Source: Pirellulaceae bacterium
GTDB lineage: Bacteria > Planctomycetota > Planctomycetia > Pirellulales > Pirellulaceae
Direction of reading: 5' to 3'
Length of the DNA stretch: 64,000 nt
Assembly: GCA_019636375.1 (NCBI GenBank)
Contig: JAHBXS010000006.1
Location: 24,416 to 88,415 of the forward strand
The position numbers and the translations under genes are program-made. This document shows positions 53,745 to 62,611 of this stretch, piece by piece (the first letter of the stretch is position 1; every line of letters starts with the position of its first letter). The notes beneath the pieces were generated by a model, which worked only from the letters and a program-made list of their open reading frames with translations, did not search any database and was not told where the DNA came from.

Positions 53745-54374
53745 ATGGCTTTTAGCTATGACATATTTATCAAAACGAGGCCATTTGTTTACCACCTAAC
53801 AAGCCGTCAAAACCTGCAGTTAATTCTAGCTGAAAAAAAGTTGTTTAGTGCAGCAATGATTCTGAACGAATGCGGGGAAGACCGATGGATTCGAGAAAAG
53901 AGGTCAAAAATCATTGCGGTAAATTTTCGAGGACATCGAATTGACATTCGGGATCAAGCCCCGCTTTACGAGGGTAAGATGTCACTCGAAGGGGATTGGA
54001 GTTTTCAAGATCTAATTGAAGCACTAAACAACCGAGTTTTTTTCTGGCCAGGAAGTAATGAGACACCAATCGACTACGGAGTTCGACATTTTCAAAGATA
54101 TGCCTCGCAGAATCCAAAGATAATTAAAATTCGTACTTCGGAGTTGTTCGCCTCGGCGTCGCCAAATTCGCCAGAATTTTGCAAATACAATTCGGGTTCA
54201 CCGCGAACGACTCGCGGCTTTGGCAGCCCTCGTGGACCAAACACTTTCGTCGGCGCGGCTAATGCCGAGTTTTCACCGGGTACCGTACGCGAGGTGACTT
54301 TTGTCGGCGAGATCAATATCCCTAATCGGATTGAGTACTCGGACTCGCCATACGGACCATGGGATTCTGGATAG
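53745..54374 (+). CDS. DUF7002-like protein, possible ADP-ribosyltransferase fold
   Basis: A 209-residue protein. The start PFVYHLTSRQNLQLILAEKK followed by LFSAAMIL fits DUF7002-type proteins, and the YHLT...NL..IL pattern recalls the N-terminus of DarT-like ADP-ribosyltransferases. Other features are RVFFWPGSN and a closing strand VREVTFVGEI. Residues 141-180 are Gly/Ser/Pro-rich. The catalytic residues cannot be assigned by eye. AAGGAG lies 7 bases before the ATG at 53745 and overlaps the region after the stop of gene 2 (17 bases apart). A toxin or effector role is inferred from the macro domain in gene 1. Confidence 0.62.
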   Translation: MAFSYDIFIKTRPFVYHLTSRQNLQLILAEKKLFSAAMILNECGEDRWIREKRSKIIAVNFRGHRIDIRDQAPLYEGKMSLEGDWSFQDLIEALNNRVFFWPGSNETPIDYGVRHFQRYASQNPKIIKIRTSELFASASPNSPEFCKYNSGSPRTTRGFGSPRGPNTFVGAANAEFSPGTVREVTFVGEINIPNRIEYSDSPYGPWDSG

Positions 54375-55139
54375 ATTGTTTTGAAAGCTTGGCTATCAAG
54401 GAGAAAGCATAGCATAGGTGTTGGGCTAGTAGATACTAAATACCTATTCCCATCTAATATTGCGTCGATACCCGAAATGTGGGCAAATTGCGGCTGCCTC
54501 TCAATTCTCGCCAAATCTGCTTGTTTAAGCTCTTGGCCAAACCATTCACTGCCTAAGTATTGCAATTGGTAGAGCCATACTCCCTGCAGTACGGATCTGG
54601 TTGACATTTTCGCTCAAATTGAGACTATAACTGACAGTGTTCCCCTCTAGGCTTTTTGTTTTTAATGGCCAAAGATTGTGTAACCACCTTCGCCTGAGCG
54701 CGGATTTTCCGGAGATTTCTCCACGCTCTGAAAAGGATAGCTACAGTTTAGAATCGAAGCGTTGCTAAACTATTGCCTATCAAAGGTCGATGCGACCTAA
54801 ATCGCTCACCGGCTAATAGTTGAGTTCAAGGAAGAATACGTTGAATCGATTTGTGAGGATTTCGGTAGGCTTCAACTCTTAACTTGGCTTAACAACAAAA
54901 AGAATCGCATCATTTGGCACTTTCCATAGTCATCGGAGATCTCGATCCAAAGCATCCCTGTGCCTTGATGTGAAGATTGATTCGGAAAGGACTGACTGAT
55001 GGTTCATGTTAATTCGCTAGCAATGTTCTCCAGTTGAGCTCTTTCGCAATCAAAGAAATTGGCCTGAGGAACCTACGCGATAGAATTCGAGAATTCTGCC
55101 GTTTACGAAATTTCTAAACCTATCAAAATATGGATAACT
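54375..55139. other. Gene-poor right flank of the three-gene cassette
   Basis: About 765 bases show no supported gene. A degenerate copy of the REP-like repeat lies at 54721-54766. An ORF on the minus strand (54092-54607) runs into the DUF7002 gene and is treated as a shadow. Confidence 0.5.
54721..54766. repeat. Degenerate copy of the 6.85-kb repeat
   Basis: CCACGCTCTG at 54721-54730 is followed by AGCTACAGTTTAGAATCGAAGC, which parallels the sequence after the palindrome at 6847 (GGCTACGGTTTAGAAACAAAGC). The palindrome's second arm is lost. It marks repeat-derived DNA near the cassette border. Confidence 0.55.
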
Positions 55140-55802
55140 TCAAATCGGGGGCCAGTCGAGGGCTGAGTAGGCGCTGTGCCAGAATTGATGTTCGTAGAGG
55201 GTGGAGAGCTTGAAAACTTCGAACATCTGCTGCAATTCTGAGGAGCCGGCGCAGCGGGCGGCCTCGTCGGTGAGGGCGATTGCCTGACGAACTGCGGCGG
55301 CAAATCCTTCGTCGCTATAGGTGTCGATCCAAGCTTGGTAGGGATTCTCAGCAGCGGCGGTCTTGGCGATTGCCCGCCCAACATCTTCGTACACCCAAAA
55401 ACACGGAAGCACCGCCGCGACAGCGACAGGATAAGGGCGTTCGTAACAAGCGGCGATGAGGAAATCGGTGTAAGCTTGGCAAACCGGCGACATTGTGGCG
55501 TCGTTTAGGTCATTCCCACTCAATCCGAACTGTTCCAAAAATCCGGCGTGCATTGATTGCTCAACGGCAATCGCAACTCGCGCGGAATTCGCAAAAAAGT
55601 CGGCCGCTTGATCGTGAGGAGCCTTTGCAGCGCATACCGCCAAGGCACGACTGTAGCGCCGCAAGTACAAACTATCCTGAACGATGTATCGCTGAAATCG
55701 CGCTGCATCCAGGGTGCCCGCCGCAAGTTCACGGTTGAAGGGCATCTCCTGAATCGCAGCAATCAGGCGAAGATTCTGCGCCCAAGCCTGTTCCGAAAAC
55801 AA
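55140..55802 (-). CDS. tenA: TenA-family thiaminase II-type protein
   Basis: A 220-residue TenA protein, which hydrolyses degraded thiamine (aminopyrimidine) to recover HMP. It has the active-site Asp43 in VQDSLYLRRYSRAL, YERPYPVAVAAVLPCFWVYEDVG with the catalytic Cys134 and the C-terminal LYEHQFWHSAY with Glu. The start is TTG at 55802, with AGGA only 2 bases upstream, so the exact start is unsure. It lies 46 bases after clpC on the same strand. The ThiD2-ThiE gene 4 kb away would use its product. Confidence 0.88.
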   Translation of the reverse strand: MFSEQAWAQNLRLIAAIQEMPFNRELAAGTLDAARFQRYIVQDSLYLRRYSRALAVCAAKAPHDQAADFFANSARVAIAVEQSMHAGFLEQFGLSGNDLNDATMSPVCQAYTDFLIAACYERPYPVAVAAVLPCFWVYEDVGRAIAKTAAAENPYQAWIDTYSDEGFAAAVRQAIALTDEAARCAGSSELQQMFEVFKLSTLYEHQFWHSAYSALDWPPI

Positions 55803-55848
55803 ATCCTACATCTCCGAAAAAAGTTTCTTCCCCGTGTAGGCCTTCAAA

Positions 55849-58398
55849 CTATTCGGCAGGTTGGCCTGCGGCAGCGGGCTCTTGGTCTACGTCCGACGAG
55901 TCATCAAGGACCCCTTCGAATTTGAGGTGTTTGGCTTTTCCGTCTTCGCCGCGAACGACATCGACCAGAATCTTGTTCTTGCCCGCAAACGTGTTTTGCA
56001 ACAACTCTTCCGACAGCGGGTCCTCGACATAATTCTCCAGCGCTCGGCGTAGTGGCCGGGCTCCGTAGTCGAGGTTGGTACCCTTCTTGATCAAGAATTC
56101 TTTGGCATCGCTCGTGAGTTCCAGAGCATAACCACGCTCTTCCAGGCGATTGCGAATCTTCTTGAGTTCCAGATCGATGACCAACTTGAGGTCCTTTTTC
56201 TCCAGGTGGCGGAAGATAATCGGCTCTTCCGACAAACGGTTGAGGAACTCAGGTCGGAAGGCCCGTTGGATTTCGTCATAGACCCGAGCCTTCATACTTT
56301 CGAAGGACGCATCTTCACCGGCCCCAGGGAGCCCGAAGCTCGACTCATTCTTGATCGAGTGAGCACCAACGTTGGTGGTCATGATCAAGATCACATTACG
56401 GAAGTCCACATTGCGTCCGAAGCTATCGGTCAAACGGCCTTCTTCCATCACTTGCAGCAGCATGTTGAAGATGTCCGGATGGGCCTTTTCGATTTCATCC
56501 AACAACACGACCGAATAAGGCCGACGGCGGATTTTCTCGGTCAACTGGCCACCTTCTTCGTAACCGACGTAGCCCGGAGGGGCACCGATCAACCGGCTGA
56601 GGTTGTGCTTCTCCATGTACTCGCTCATATCGATCGTCACCATCGCATCGGCATCGCCGAACATGAACTCAGCGAGGGCCTTGGCAAGCAACGTTTTACC
56701 AACCCCAGTTGGTCCAGCAAACATAAACGAACCGATCGGACGTTTGGGGTCCTTGAGTCCACTACGGCTGCGACGTACGGCTTTGGAAATTGCTTTGATC
56801 GCTGCGTCTTGACTGATCACGGCCTTGTGCAGTTCGTCTTCCATGCGGATAAGCCGCATCGAATCTTCGATCGTCAACCGAGTCAACGGAACGCCGGTCA
56901 TTTTCGAAATGACTTCGGCAATGACCTCTTCATCGACCACTCCATCCGTTTCTTGAGATTTCTCTCGCCATTCACGTTTGATTTGGTCTTTCTTTTTGCG
57001 CAGTTTGTCGGACTGATCGCGAAGGGCTGCGGCCTTTTCAAAGTCTTGATTGGCTACGGCATCTTCCTTTTCCTTATTCAGGCGATCGATATCCTCATCG
57101 ATTTCCTTAAGGTCGGGCGGTTTGGTCATTGAACGGAGTCGGACGCGAGCACCCGCTTCGTCGATCACGTCAATCGCCTTGTCAGGGAGGCAACGGCCCG
57201 TGATGTAGCGGCTCGACAAATCCACCGCAGCGGCGATGGCATCGTCGGTAATTTGCACGCGATGGTGCTCTTCGTAACGAGCCCGCAAGCCACCCAAGAT
57301 CGCGATGGTTTCGGAAATCGAAGTCGGCTCGACCAAAATTTCTTGGAAACGACGAGCGAGGGCGCTGTCCTTCTCGATGTACTTGCGGTACTCGTCGAGA
57401 GTTGTCGCCCCGATGCATTGAATCTCACCGCGAGCGAGAGCTGGTTTAAGGACGTTGGCCGCATCGATGGCCCCTTCGGCGCCACCGGCTCCAACCAGCG
57501 TGTGCAACTCGTCGATAAACAAGATCGTATTGCGGTTCCGCTTGACCTCGTTCATCACGGCCTTGATCCGTTCCTCGAATTGACCACGGTATTTGGTTCC
57601 GGCGACCATCATCGCGAGGTCGAGCACAACGATTCGTTTGTCGGCCAGGATTTCGGGAACTTCGCCATCAATCACGCGTTGAGCAAACCCTTCGACAATC
57701 GCAGTTTTACCCACGCCCGCTTCACCGAGCAGCACTGGGTTGTTCTTTGTGCGTCGGCACAGAACTTGGATGGCCCGTTCAATTTCGACTTGGCGACCGA
57801 TCACAGGATCAAGTTTCCCTTGGCGGGCCAACTCGGTAAGGTCGCGACCGAAGCTATCGAGAGCCGGAGTTTTTGACGAGCGGCCTTTGCCAGCCGGAGC
57901 CTCACCGCCACCACCGACCCCTTCACGACCGCCGCGCTCGCTCCCTTCGCCTCCCTCTAGACCATTGCCCAGGAGGTTAAGAACTTCTTCGCGGACGTCT
58001 TCGAGCTTGAGTCCCAGGTTCATCAGGACTTGAGCCGCGACTCCTTCGTGTTCGCGGAGCAAACCCAACAGCAAGTGTTCGGTCCCCACGAAGTTATGGT
58101 TCAAGTTGCGTGCCTCTTCCATCGAGTATTCGATAACTTTTTTGGCGCGCGGCGTTTGGGGCAACTTGCCGATTGTGATCATTTCGGGACCACTTTGCAC
58201 GAGCTTCTCGACTTCGAGACGAATTTTGCGGAGGTCAACGTCCAAGTTTTTCAGGACGTTGGCGGCGACCCCGGTCCCTTCCTTGACCAGGCCCAGCAAC
58301 ATGTGCTCGGTGCCGATGTATTCATGGTTGAAGCGTTGGGCCTCTTGATTGGCCAACTGCATCACCTTTCTAGCTCGGTCTGTAAATCTTTCGTACAT
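55849..58398 (-). CDS. clpC: ATP-dependent Clp protease ATP-binding subunit ClpC
   Basis: ClpC unfolds proteins for ClpP. The 849-residue product has two Clp_N repeats (NHEYIGTEHMLLGLVKEG, NHNFVGTEHLLLGLLREH), a first AAA+ domain with GEAGVGKTAI, a UVR-type middle domain (KEKEDAVANQDFEKAAALRD), and a second AAA+ domain with GPTGVGKTLL and the D2 C-terminal region. The linker after the N-domain is Gly-rich. The start ATG at 58398 gives the family's MYERFTDRARKVMQLA; an in-frame ATG 9 bases upstream sits on top of AAGGAGG. No clpP is nearby. Confidence 0.95.
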   Translation of the reverse strand: MYERFTDRARKVMQLANQEAQRFNHEYIGTEHMLLGLVKEGTGVAANVLKNLDVDLRKIRLEVEKLVQSGPEMITIGKLPQTPRAKKVIEYSMEEARNLNHNFVGTEHLLLGLLREHEGVAAQVLMNLGLKLEDVREEVLNLLGNGLEGGEGSERGGREGVGGGGEAPAGKGRSSKTPALDSFGRDLTELARQGKLDPVIGRQVEIERAIQVLCRRTKNNPVLLGEAGVGKTAIVEGFAQRVIDGEVPEILADKRIVVLDLAMMVAGTKYRGQFEERIKAVMNEVKRNRNTILFIDELHTLVGAGGAEGAIDAANVLKPALARGEIQCIGATTLDEYRKYIEKDSALARRFQEILVEPTSISETIAILGGLRARYEEHHRVQITDDAIAAAVDLSSRYITGRCLPDKAIDVIDEAGARVRLRSMTKPPDLKEIDEDIDRLNKEKEDAVANQDFEKAAALRDQSDKLRKKKDQIKREWREKSQETDGVVDEEVIAEVISKMTGVPLTRLTIEDSMRLIRMEDELHKAVISQDAAIKAISKAVRRSRSGLKDPKRPIGSFMFAGPTGVGKTLLAKALAEFMFGDADAMVTIDMSEYMEKHNLSRLIGAPPGYVGYEEGGQLTEKIRRRPYSVVLLDEIEKAHPDIFNMLLQVMEEGRLTDSFGRNVDFRNVILIMTTNVGAHSIKNESSFGLPGAGEDASFESMKARVYDEIQRAFRPEFLNRLSEEPIIFRHLEKKDLKLVIDLELKKIRNRLEERGYALELTSDAKEFLIKKGTNLDYGARPLRRALENYVEDPLSEELLQNTFAGKNKILVDVVRGEDGKAKHLKFEGVLDDSSDVDQEPAAAGQPAE

Positions 58399-58498
58399 GT
58401 TTCGCATTCCTCCTTGTCACCCGCAGGAGGGTGACCTAACAAGTAATAAAAATTTCAATGTGGTTGGTCGCCGTCGCCCCAAAGTTTGCGGGAGGGGC

Positions 58499-59152
58499 CT
58501 AGGCGACTCTTCGTTGGTTGTTTTCGGCTGGTTGAGTCTCGGCTGGCTCGGCCTCGAATGGCAGGTTGGTTGAATCATCATGCAATTCGTGTGCCGAATC
58601 ATCCTCTGGCTCTTGAGACTGCCAAGTTGCAATCGCGGACCGCTCGGCGGCAATTTCAAAAGTCCAAGGTTCTGACTCGTCGAACCGCCCCAGAGTTTCG
58701 AGTTCCAGCAGCGATTCGTCCCAGCGACCGAGCCGCCGAAGCATGGTTGCGAGTAGCAATCGAGCTTCAACGTCGCGCGGTCGAAATTGTAACCGGCGCT
58801 GCAGCATCGTTTCCGCAGCCTCCCAGTTCCTCTTTAAGTATTCCCTTTGTGCCTGAATAAACAAGGTGTCTGGTACGGGTGACAAATCGGTGGACGAATT
58901 TCTCTTGATTCTTCGCTGCTTCAGTTCGTAATGCGAGATGAGGGCGGAAACGATCCAAATTCCAGTCAGAATCGGCCAAATTAAAGTCGGAAACCCACTT
59001 CCAAGCAACTCAGGCCACCTAAAACTGCTGATTAAAGCCAGATTTAACATCGCCCCGAAACCGATGGCCAGAATCAACGAAGTCCACTCGCCCCGCGTCC
59101 ACAGGCGTGCGAGGCCCGGCCAAAGGCACAAGAGCCACGATGAATTCAACAT
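58499..59152 (-). CDS. Membrane protein with TPR-like repeat
   Basis: A 217-residue protein with a hydrophobic N-terminal half (SLILAIGFGAMLNLALI, TLIWPILTGIWIVSALI) and a soluble part with about two tetratricopeptide-like units (AQREYLKRNWEAAETMLQRR, RDVEARLLLATMLRRLGRW). The acidic tail (EPEDDSAHELHDDS) is low in complexity. I chose the ATG at 59152 because GGAGG lies 7 bases before it; an ATG at 59176 is the alternative. It lies upstream of clpC. Function is unknown. Confidence 0.7.
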   Translation of the reverse strand: MLNSSWLLCLWPGLARLWTRGEWTSLILAIGFGAMLNLALISSFRWPELLGSGFPTLIWPILTGIWIVSALISHYELKQRRIKRNSSTDLSPVPDTLFIQAQREYLKRNWEAAETMLQRRLQFRPRDVEARLLLATMLRRLGRWDESLLELETLGRFDESEPWTFEIAAERSAIATWQSQEPEDDSAHELHDDSTNLPFEAEPAETQPAENNQRRVA

Positions 59153-59436
59153 CGTCGATCCTCCGATTCCCTTCATAAAACCGAACTTCCTTGTATGACA
59201 ATGCTCCCCAGTCTCGGTCCGAGTCGCGCGAACGGGGATTTTTTTACTCGTTGTTTGGGTAGGCCCATTTTTTTCTGACGAAGCCTAGCCTTTCAAGTAT
59301 CAATTTCTTTGAAAAATTGGTCAATCTCAATAAAATTTCCGGCCTCGCGAAAATCGCCTTTTCGTGTAAAAATGTCAGAAACAGCGGAATTCCATTGACA
59401 ACATTTTTCCCCAAATGCCAGTTTGGCAGTGACAGC
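59153..59436. other. Divergent intergenic region
   Basis: It lies between the TPR protein and ThiD2-ThiE genes. An AT-rich tract with several AAAAATTT-like runs is present. No TPP riboswitch hallmark (CUGAGA) was seen. Confidence 0.4.
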
Positions 59437-60501
59437 ATGCCAGGATTTTCAGAAGAACACGAGACATCCGGCCCTTTACGAGTGATCGACGCAGCCCTGA
59501 ATCGGGCCGCCGAGGGACTGCGCGTGGTCGAAGATTACGCGCGAATGATCCTCAACGACCCGTATCTCACGGGACAATTTAAATCGCTCCGGCATCGGTT
59601 GTTCTCCGCTTCGGAGGCGTTTCAGACTTCGGAGCGAGTGGCCAGCCGCGACACGCCACGCGATGTGGGGACGATGATCACTACCGAGACGGAACAGCAA
59701 CGAGACTCCGTCACGGGGATTGTCCAAGCGAACTTGTCTCGCGTCCAACAAGCCCTACGAACCATCGAAGAGTATTCGAAACTCGTCTATCCCGCCGCCG
59801 CAGCGATGATCGAACCGCTGCGATACGAGTCGTACACTTTGGAAAAGGCAATCTTGACCACCATTCTGAGCCTTGCGAATCTCAAAGACGCGAGGCTGTA
59901 CGTTTTGCTCGATGGCCGCAAGAGCCCGGAACAATTTTCGACGATGGCTCGCGAACTGATTGCCGGTGGTGCCGATATCATTCAACTGCGAGACAAAGAA
60001 CTTTCGGCCCAAGAACTTTTCCAACGTGGGCGAATCCTCGCCGAAATTTGCCGACCAGCTGGCGTTCGCTGGATTATGAACGACCGCGCTGACCTTGCCG
60101 TCGCGGCGGGAGCCGACGGGGTGCATGTCGGCCAAGACGACTTAACCGTCTTCCAAGCTCGCCAAATCGTCGGCCCTGCTAAATTGGTCGGCGTCTCGAC
60201 TCATTCTCTCGATCAAGCTCGTGCGGCAGTTCGTGATGGCGCGAACTATATTGGCGTCGGCCCGATCTTTTTTAGTCGCACTAAATCTTTTAAAGAAACT
60301 GTCGGACTTGAATTGGCCAGCCAAGTCGCCCAAGAAATCCGACTCCCGGCGTTTGCTATCGGCGGCATCAACGGCGACAACCTTGCGTCAGTCTTGCAAA
60401 CGGGCATCGAGCGGGTCACGGTCAAAGGAGCGATTACCGAAAGCAGCGATCCACGTCAGGCCGCTCAGCATATCAAACAACAACTTTTAAGTAGCCAATG
60501 A
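59437..60501 (+). CDS. thiE: ThiD2-ThiE fusion: HMP-P kinase and thiamine phosphate synthase
   Basis: A 354-residue fusion. Residues 14-135 match ThiD2, the monofunctional HMP-phosphate kinase (RVIDAALNRAAEGLRVVEDY, SRVQQALRTIEEYSKL). Residues 150-354 are ThiE, which joins HMP-PP and thiazole phosphate: ADIIQLRDKELSAQELF, WIMNDRADLAVAAGADGVHV, GVSTHSLDQA, YIGVGPIFFSRTK and FAIGGINGDN. So two adjacent steps of thiamine synthesis are in one polypeptide. The ATG at 59437 was chosen over a TTG at 59317. Its stop overlaps the start of the CYTH gene (ATGA). Confidence 0.92.
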   Translation: MPGFSEEHETSGPLRVIDAALNRAAEGLRVVEDYARMILNDPYLTGQFKSLRHRLFSASEAFQTSERVASRDTPRDVGTMITTETEQQRDSVTGIVQANLSRVQQALRTIEEYSKLVYPAAAAMIEPLRYESYTLEKAILTTILSLANLKDARLYVLLDGRKSPEQFSTMARELIAGGADIIQLRDKELSAQELFQRGRILAEICRPAGVRWIMNDRADLAVAAGADGVHVGQDDLTVFQARQIVGPAKLVGVSTHSLDQARAAVRDGANYIGVGPIFFSRTKSFKETVGLELASQVAQEIRLPAFAIGGINGDNLASVLQTGIERVTVKGAITESSDPRQAAQHIKQQLLSSQ

Positions 60502-61118
60502 CCGACAACGCGAATCCTGTAAATGCCGTGGGTGAGCGAGCCGCTGCCCAAGTCGAAGTGGAACTTAAATTCCGCGTTGCTGACCCTAGTGAATTTTACG
60601 GGCGATTGGAGGATGCCGGTGCAGAACGGCGTGGGCCGGTCGAAGTTCACCGCGACGAATATTGGGCACATCCAAATCGCGACTTTGCCGAGACCCGCGA
60701 GGCGTTCCGAATTCGCTCGTTGAATGGCCAGCATTTGGTGACTTACAAAGGCCCTCCGCAAACTGGTCCCGCCAAAATCCGTCGCGAAATCGAACTCCCC
60801 TTCGCCACGGGCACACCTTTGTCAGAAATTCAAGAACTGCTGAGTCTTCTCGGCTTTAAATCCGTCGCGACGGTCGAAAAAGTCCGTCGCCAATTTCATT
60901 TTCCTTGTGAACAGCGACAGGTCCTCGTGACGATTGACCATGTTAAGGAGTTGGGGTTTTTCACGGAAATAGAGGTCGTGTGCGAAAGCTTCGAAGTCGA
61001 CCAGTCCGTGGAAATCATCATGCAAATCGCCGAAGAATTGCGATTGGAATCACCGATTCGCCAAAGTTACTTAACGCTGCTCCTTGAGTCGCGAAGAACC
61101 GACGGGGGCAAACCTTAA
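60498..61118 (+). CDS. CYTH-domain protein (class IV adenylate cyclase / triphosphatase type)
   Basis: A 206-residue CYTH protein. The ExExK metal motif is VEVELKF, and the tunnel strands include AFRIRSLNGQHLVTYKGPP, KIRREIELPF, VLVTIDHVKELGFFTEIEVVC (in part). Such proteins act as inorganic triphosphatases, thiamine triphosphatases or CyaB-type cyclases. Its coupling to the thiamine gene (ATGA overlap) makes thiamine triphosphate hydrolysis an appealing idea, but this is inference. Confidence 0.85.
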   Translation: MTDNANPVNAVGERAAAQVEVELKFRVADPSEFYGRLEDAGAERRGPVEVHRDEYWAHPNRDFAETREAFRIRSLNGQHLVTYKGPPQTGPAKIRREIELPFATGTPLSEIQELLSLLGFKSVATVEKVRRQFHFPCEQRQVLVTIDHVKELGFFTEIEVVCESFEVDQSVEIIMQIAEELRLESPIRQSYLTLLLESRRTDGGKP

Positions 61119-61124
61119 ACCACC

Positions 61125-62543
61125 ATGCCCCACGGTTCAGCGATATCGAATTCTCAAGCATCTTTCTCTGCGACCCCAGCTATCGAAAGCGTGATAAACG
61201 ACGAAGCGACTGTTGAGGTTGACTCCTCAAACGGCGAAACCGCCTCATCGTCATCTGCTTTGTCCGAACCTGAAGACGGCTCGAAAATCGGCTTCAACTT
61301 TTTCGTGATGAATTGGCATCAGATATTGATGCGGACGGGTTGGATTTTTAAGACGGAAAGTCTGGTGATGCCGGCGGTTTTGGATTCGTTGGGTGGTTCG
61401 GCTTGGTTACGTGGGTTGCTGCCGATGCTGAACCGGTTGGGGCAAAGCGTTCCGCCGCTGATGGCCGCCAATACGATTCGACGCTCACCGTTCAAGAAAT
61501 GGCGACTCGTGAGCACCTCGGTCACGATGGGGGTCGTGTTTTGTTCCCTGGCCATGCTCTGGAGTTTCAAAGAGTCTTTCTCGACAACGGCAATCATCGC
61601 CGCCATTCTGGTGTTGTACGCAATTTTCTTTTCTTGTTTGGGTGTCAATCAACTGATCCTTTCGGCATTGATTGGTAAGCTGATTCCTGTTGTCCAACGA
61701 GGAAGGTTGATGCAGTTTTCCAGCGTTCTGGGTTCGGTGATTGCAATCGGTTGCGCCTGGGTTTTGCTCAAGCGTTGGTTGATTTCCGAGAACCCCCATT
61801 TCAGTTGGATATTCATGTTTGCGGGCGTGCTGTTCATTGCGGCGGGAGCATTGGCAGTTCTTTTTCGCGAGCCCCGCGACGTGGCTCCGTCGAGCGATGG
61901 TTCGCTGCGGGGACAACTGCGGGAATCGCTGGTGCTCTTGAGGACCGATCGCAATTTGGGGCTCATGCTCCTGTCGGCCACGATGTTTGGAATGATGATG
62001 ACCCTGTTTCCTCATTACCAAGCTCTGGCGCGGACTCGGCTTGAGCTCGGGTTCGACAGCCTCGTTCCGTGGATCATCGCACAAAATTTGGGAGTTGCCC
62101 TATTTAGTCTCCCTGCTGGGTGGATGGCCGATCGCCGGGGTAATCGGGTGGTCTTGCTAGTTTTGATGGGGGGACTGGCGATAGTGCCCCTTTTGTCATT
62201 GGCCTTGGCGAGTTCCACGGCCTACGGGCCGACTTGGTTTATAGTTGTGTTTGGGATGCTGGGGCTGACCCCCGTCACCATCCGAACATTCAATAACTAC
62301 ACGCTGGAGTTGACGGGCCGTGAAATGCACCCGCGTTACCTCAGTCTTTTGAGCTTGTTTATGGCCGGTCCCGCCGTTTTGGGCTCGCTGGCAATTGGGG
62401 CGATGATCGACAAATTCGGGTTCGAACTGGCGTTTTGGTTGGTGTCGGGTATGCAATTTGTCGGGTTTGGAACTTGCTTTTTGCTGGCAGAACCAAGAAA
62501 AAGTCAAAAACTGGTTGACGCAGCCCCAACCGATTGCGGATAA
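61125..62543 (+). CDS. MFS transporter
   Basis: A 472-residue major facilitator protein with a hydrophilic N-terminal region of about 60 residues and about 12 membrane helices (TSVTMGVVFCSLAMLWSF, TAIIAAILVLYAIFFSCLG, LGLMLLSATMFGMMMTLF, LFSLPAGWMADRRGNRVVLL). The WMADRRGNRVV loop is the conserved MFS loop motif. It begins 6 bases after the CYTH gene, so the three genes from 59437 probably share one mRNA. A substrate cannot be assigned; a thiamine precursor is possible. Confidence 0.85.
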   Translation: MPHGSAISNSQASFSATPAIESVINDEATVEVDSSNGETASSSSALSEPEDGSKIGFNFFVMNWHQILMRTGWIFKTESLVMPAVLDSLGGSAWLRGLLPMLNRLGQSVPPLMAANTIRRSPFKKWRLVSTSVTMGVVFCSLAMLWSFKESFSTTAIIAAILVLYAIFFSCLGVNQLILSALIGKLIPVVQRGRLMQFSSVLGSVIAIGCAWVLLKRWLISENPHFSWIFMFAGVLFIAAGALAVLFREPRDVAPSSDGSLRGQLRESLVLLRTDRNLGLMLLSATMFGMMMTLFPHYQALARTRLELGFDSLVPWIIAQNLGVALFSLPAGWMADRRGNRVVLLVLMGGLAIVPLLSLALASSTAYGPTWFIVVFGMLGLTPVTIRTFNNYTLELTGREMHPRYLSLLSLFMAGPAVLGSLAIGAMIDKFGFELAFWLVSGMQFVGFGTCFLLAEPRKSQKLVDAAPTDCG

Positions 62544-62611
62544 TCTTTACTCGGTAGTTGTAGTTTTAACAAAGTCAATTTCAGTTTCAAAAACGAATGG
62601 AGCGATTTCAG

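Noticed and set aside
54092..54607. 171-codon minus-strand ORF
   Set aside because: Its 3' half is antisense to the DUF7002-like gene, which has the better ribosome binding site and operon context.
56206..57132. 308-codon plus-strand ORF
   Set aside because: It is a shadow of clpC.
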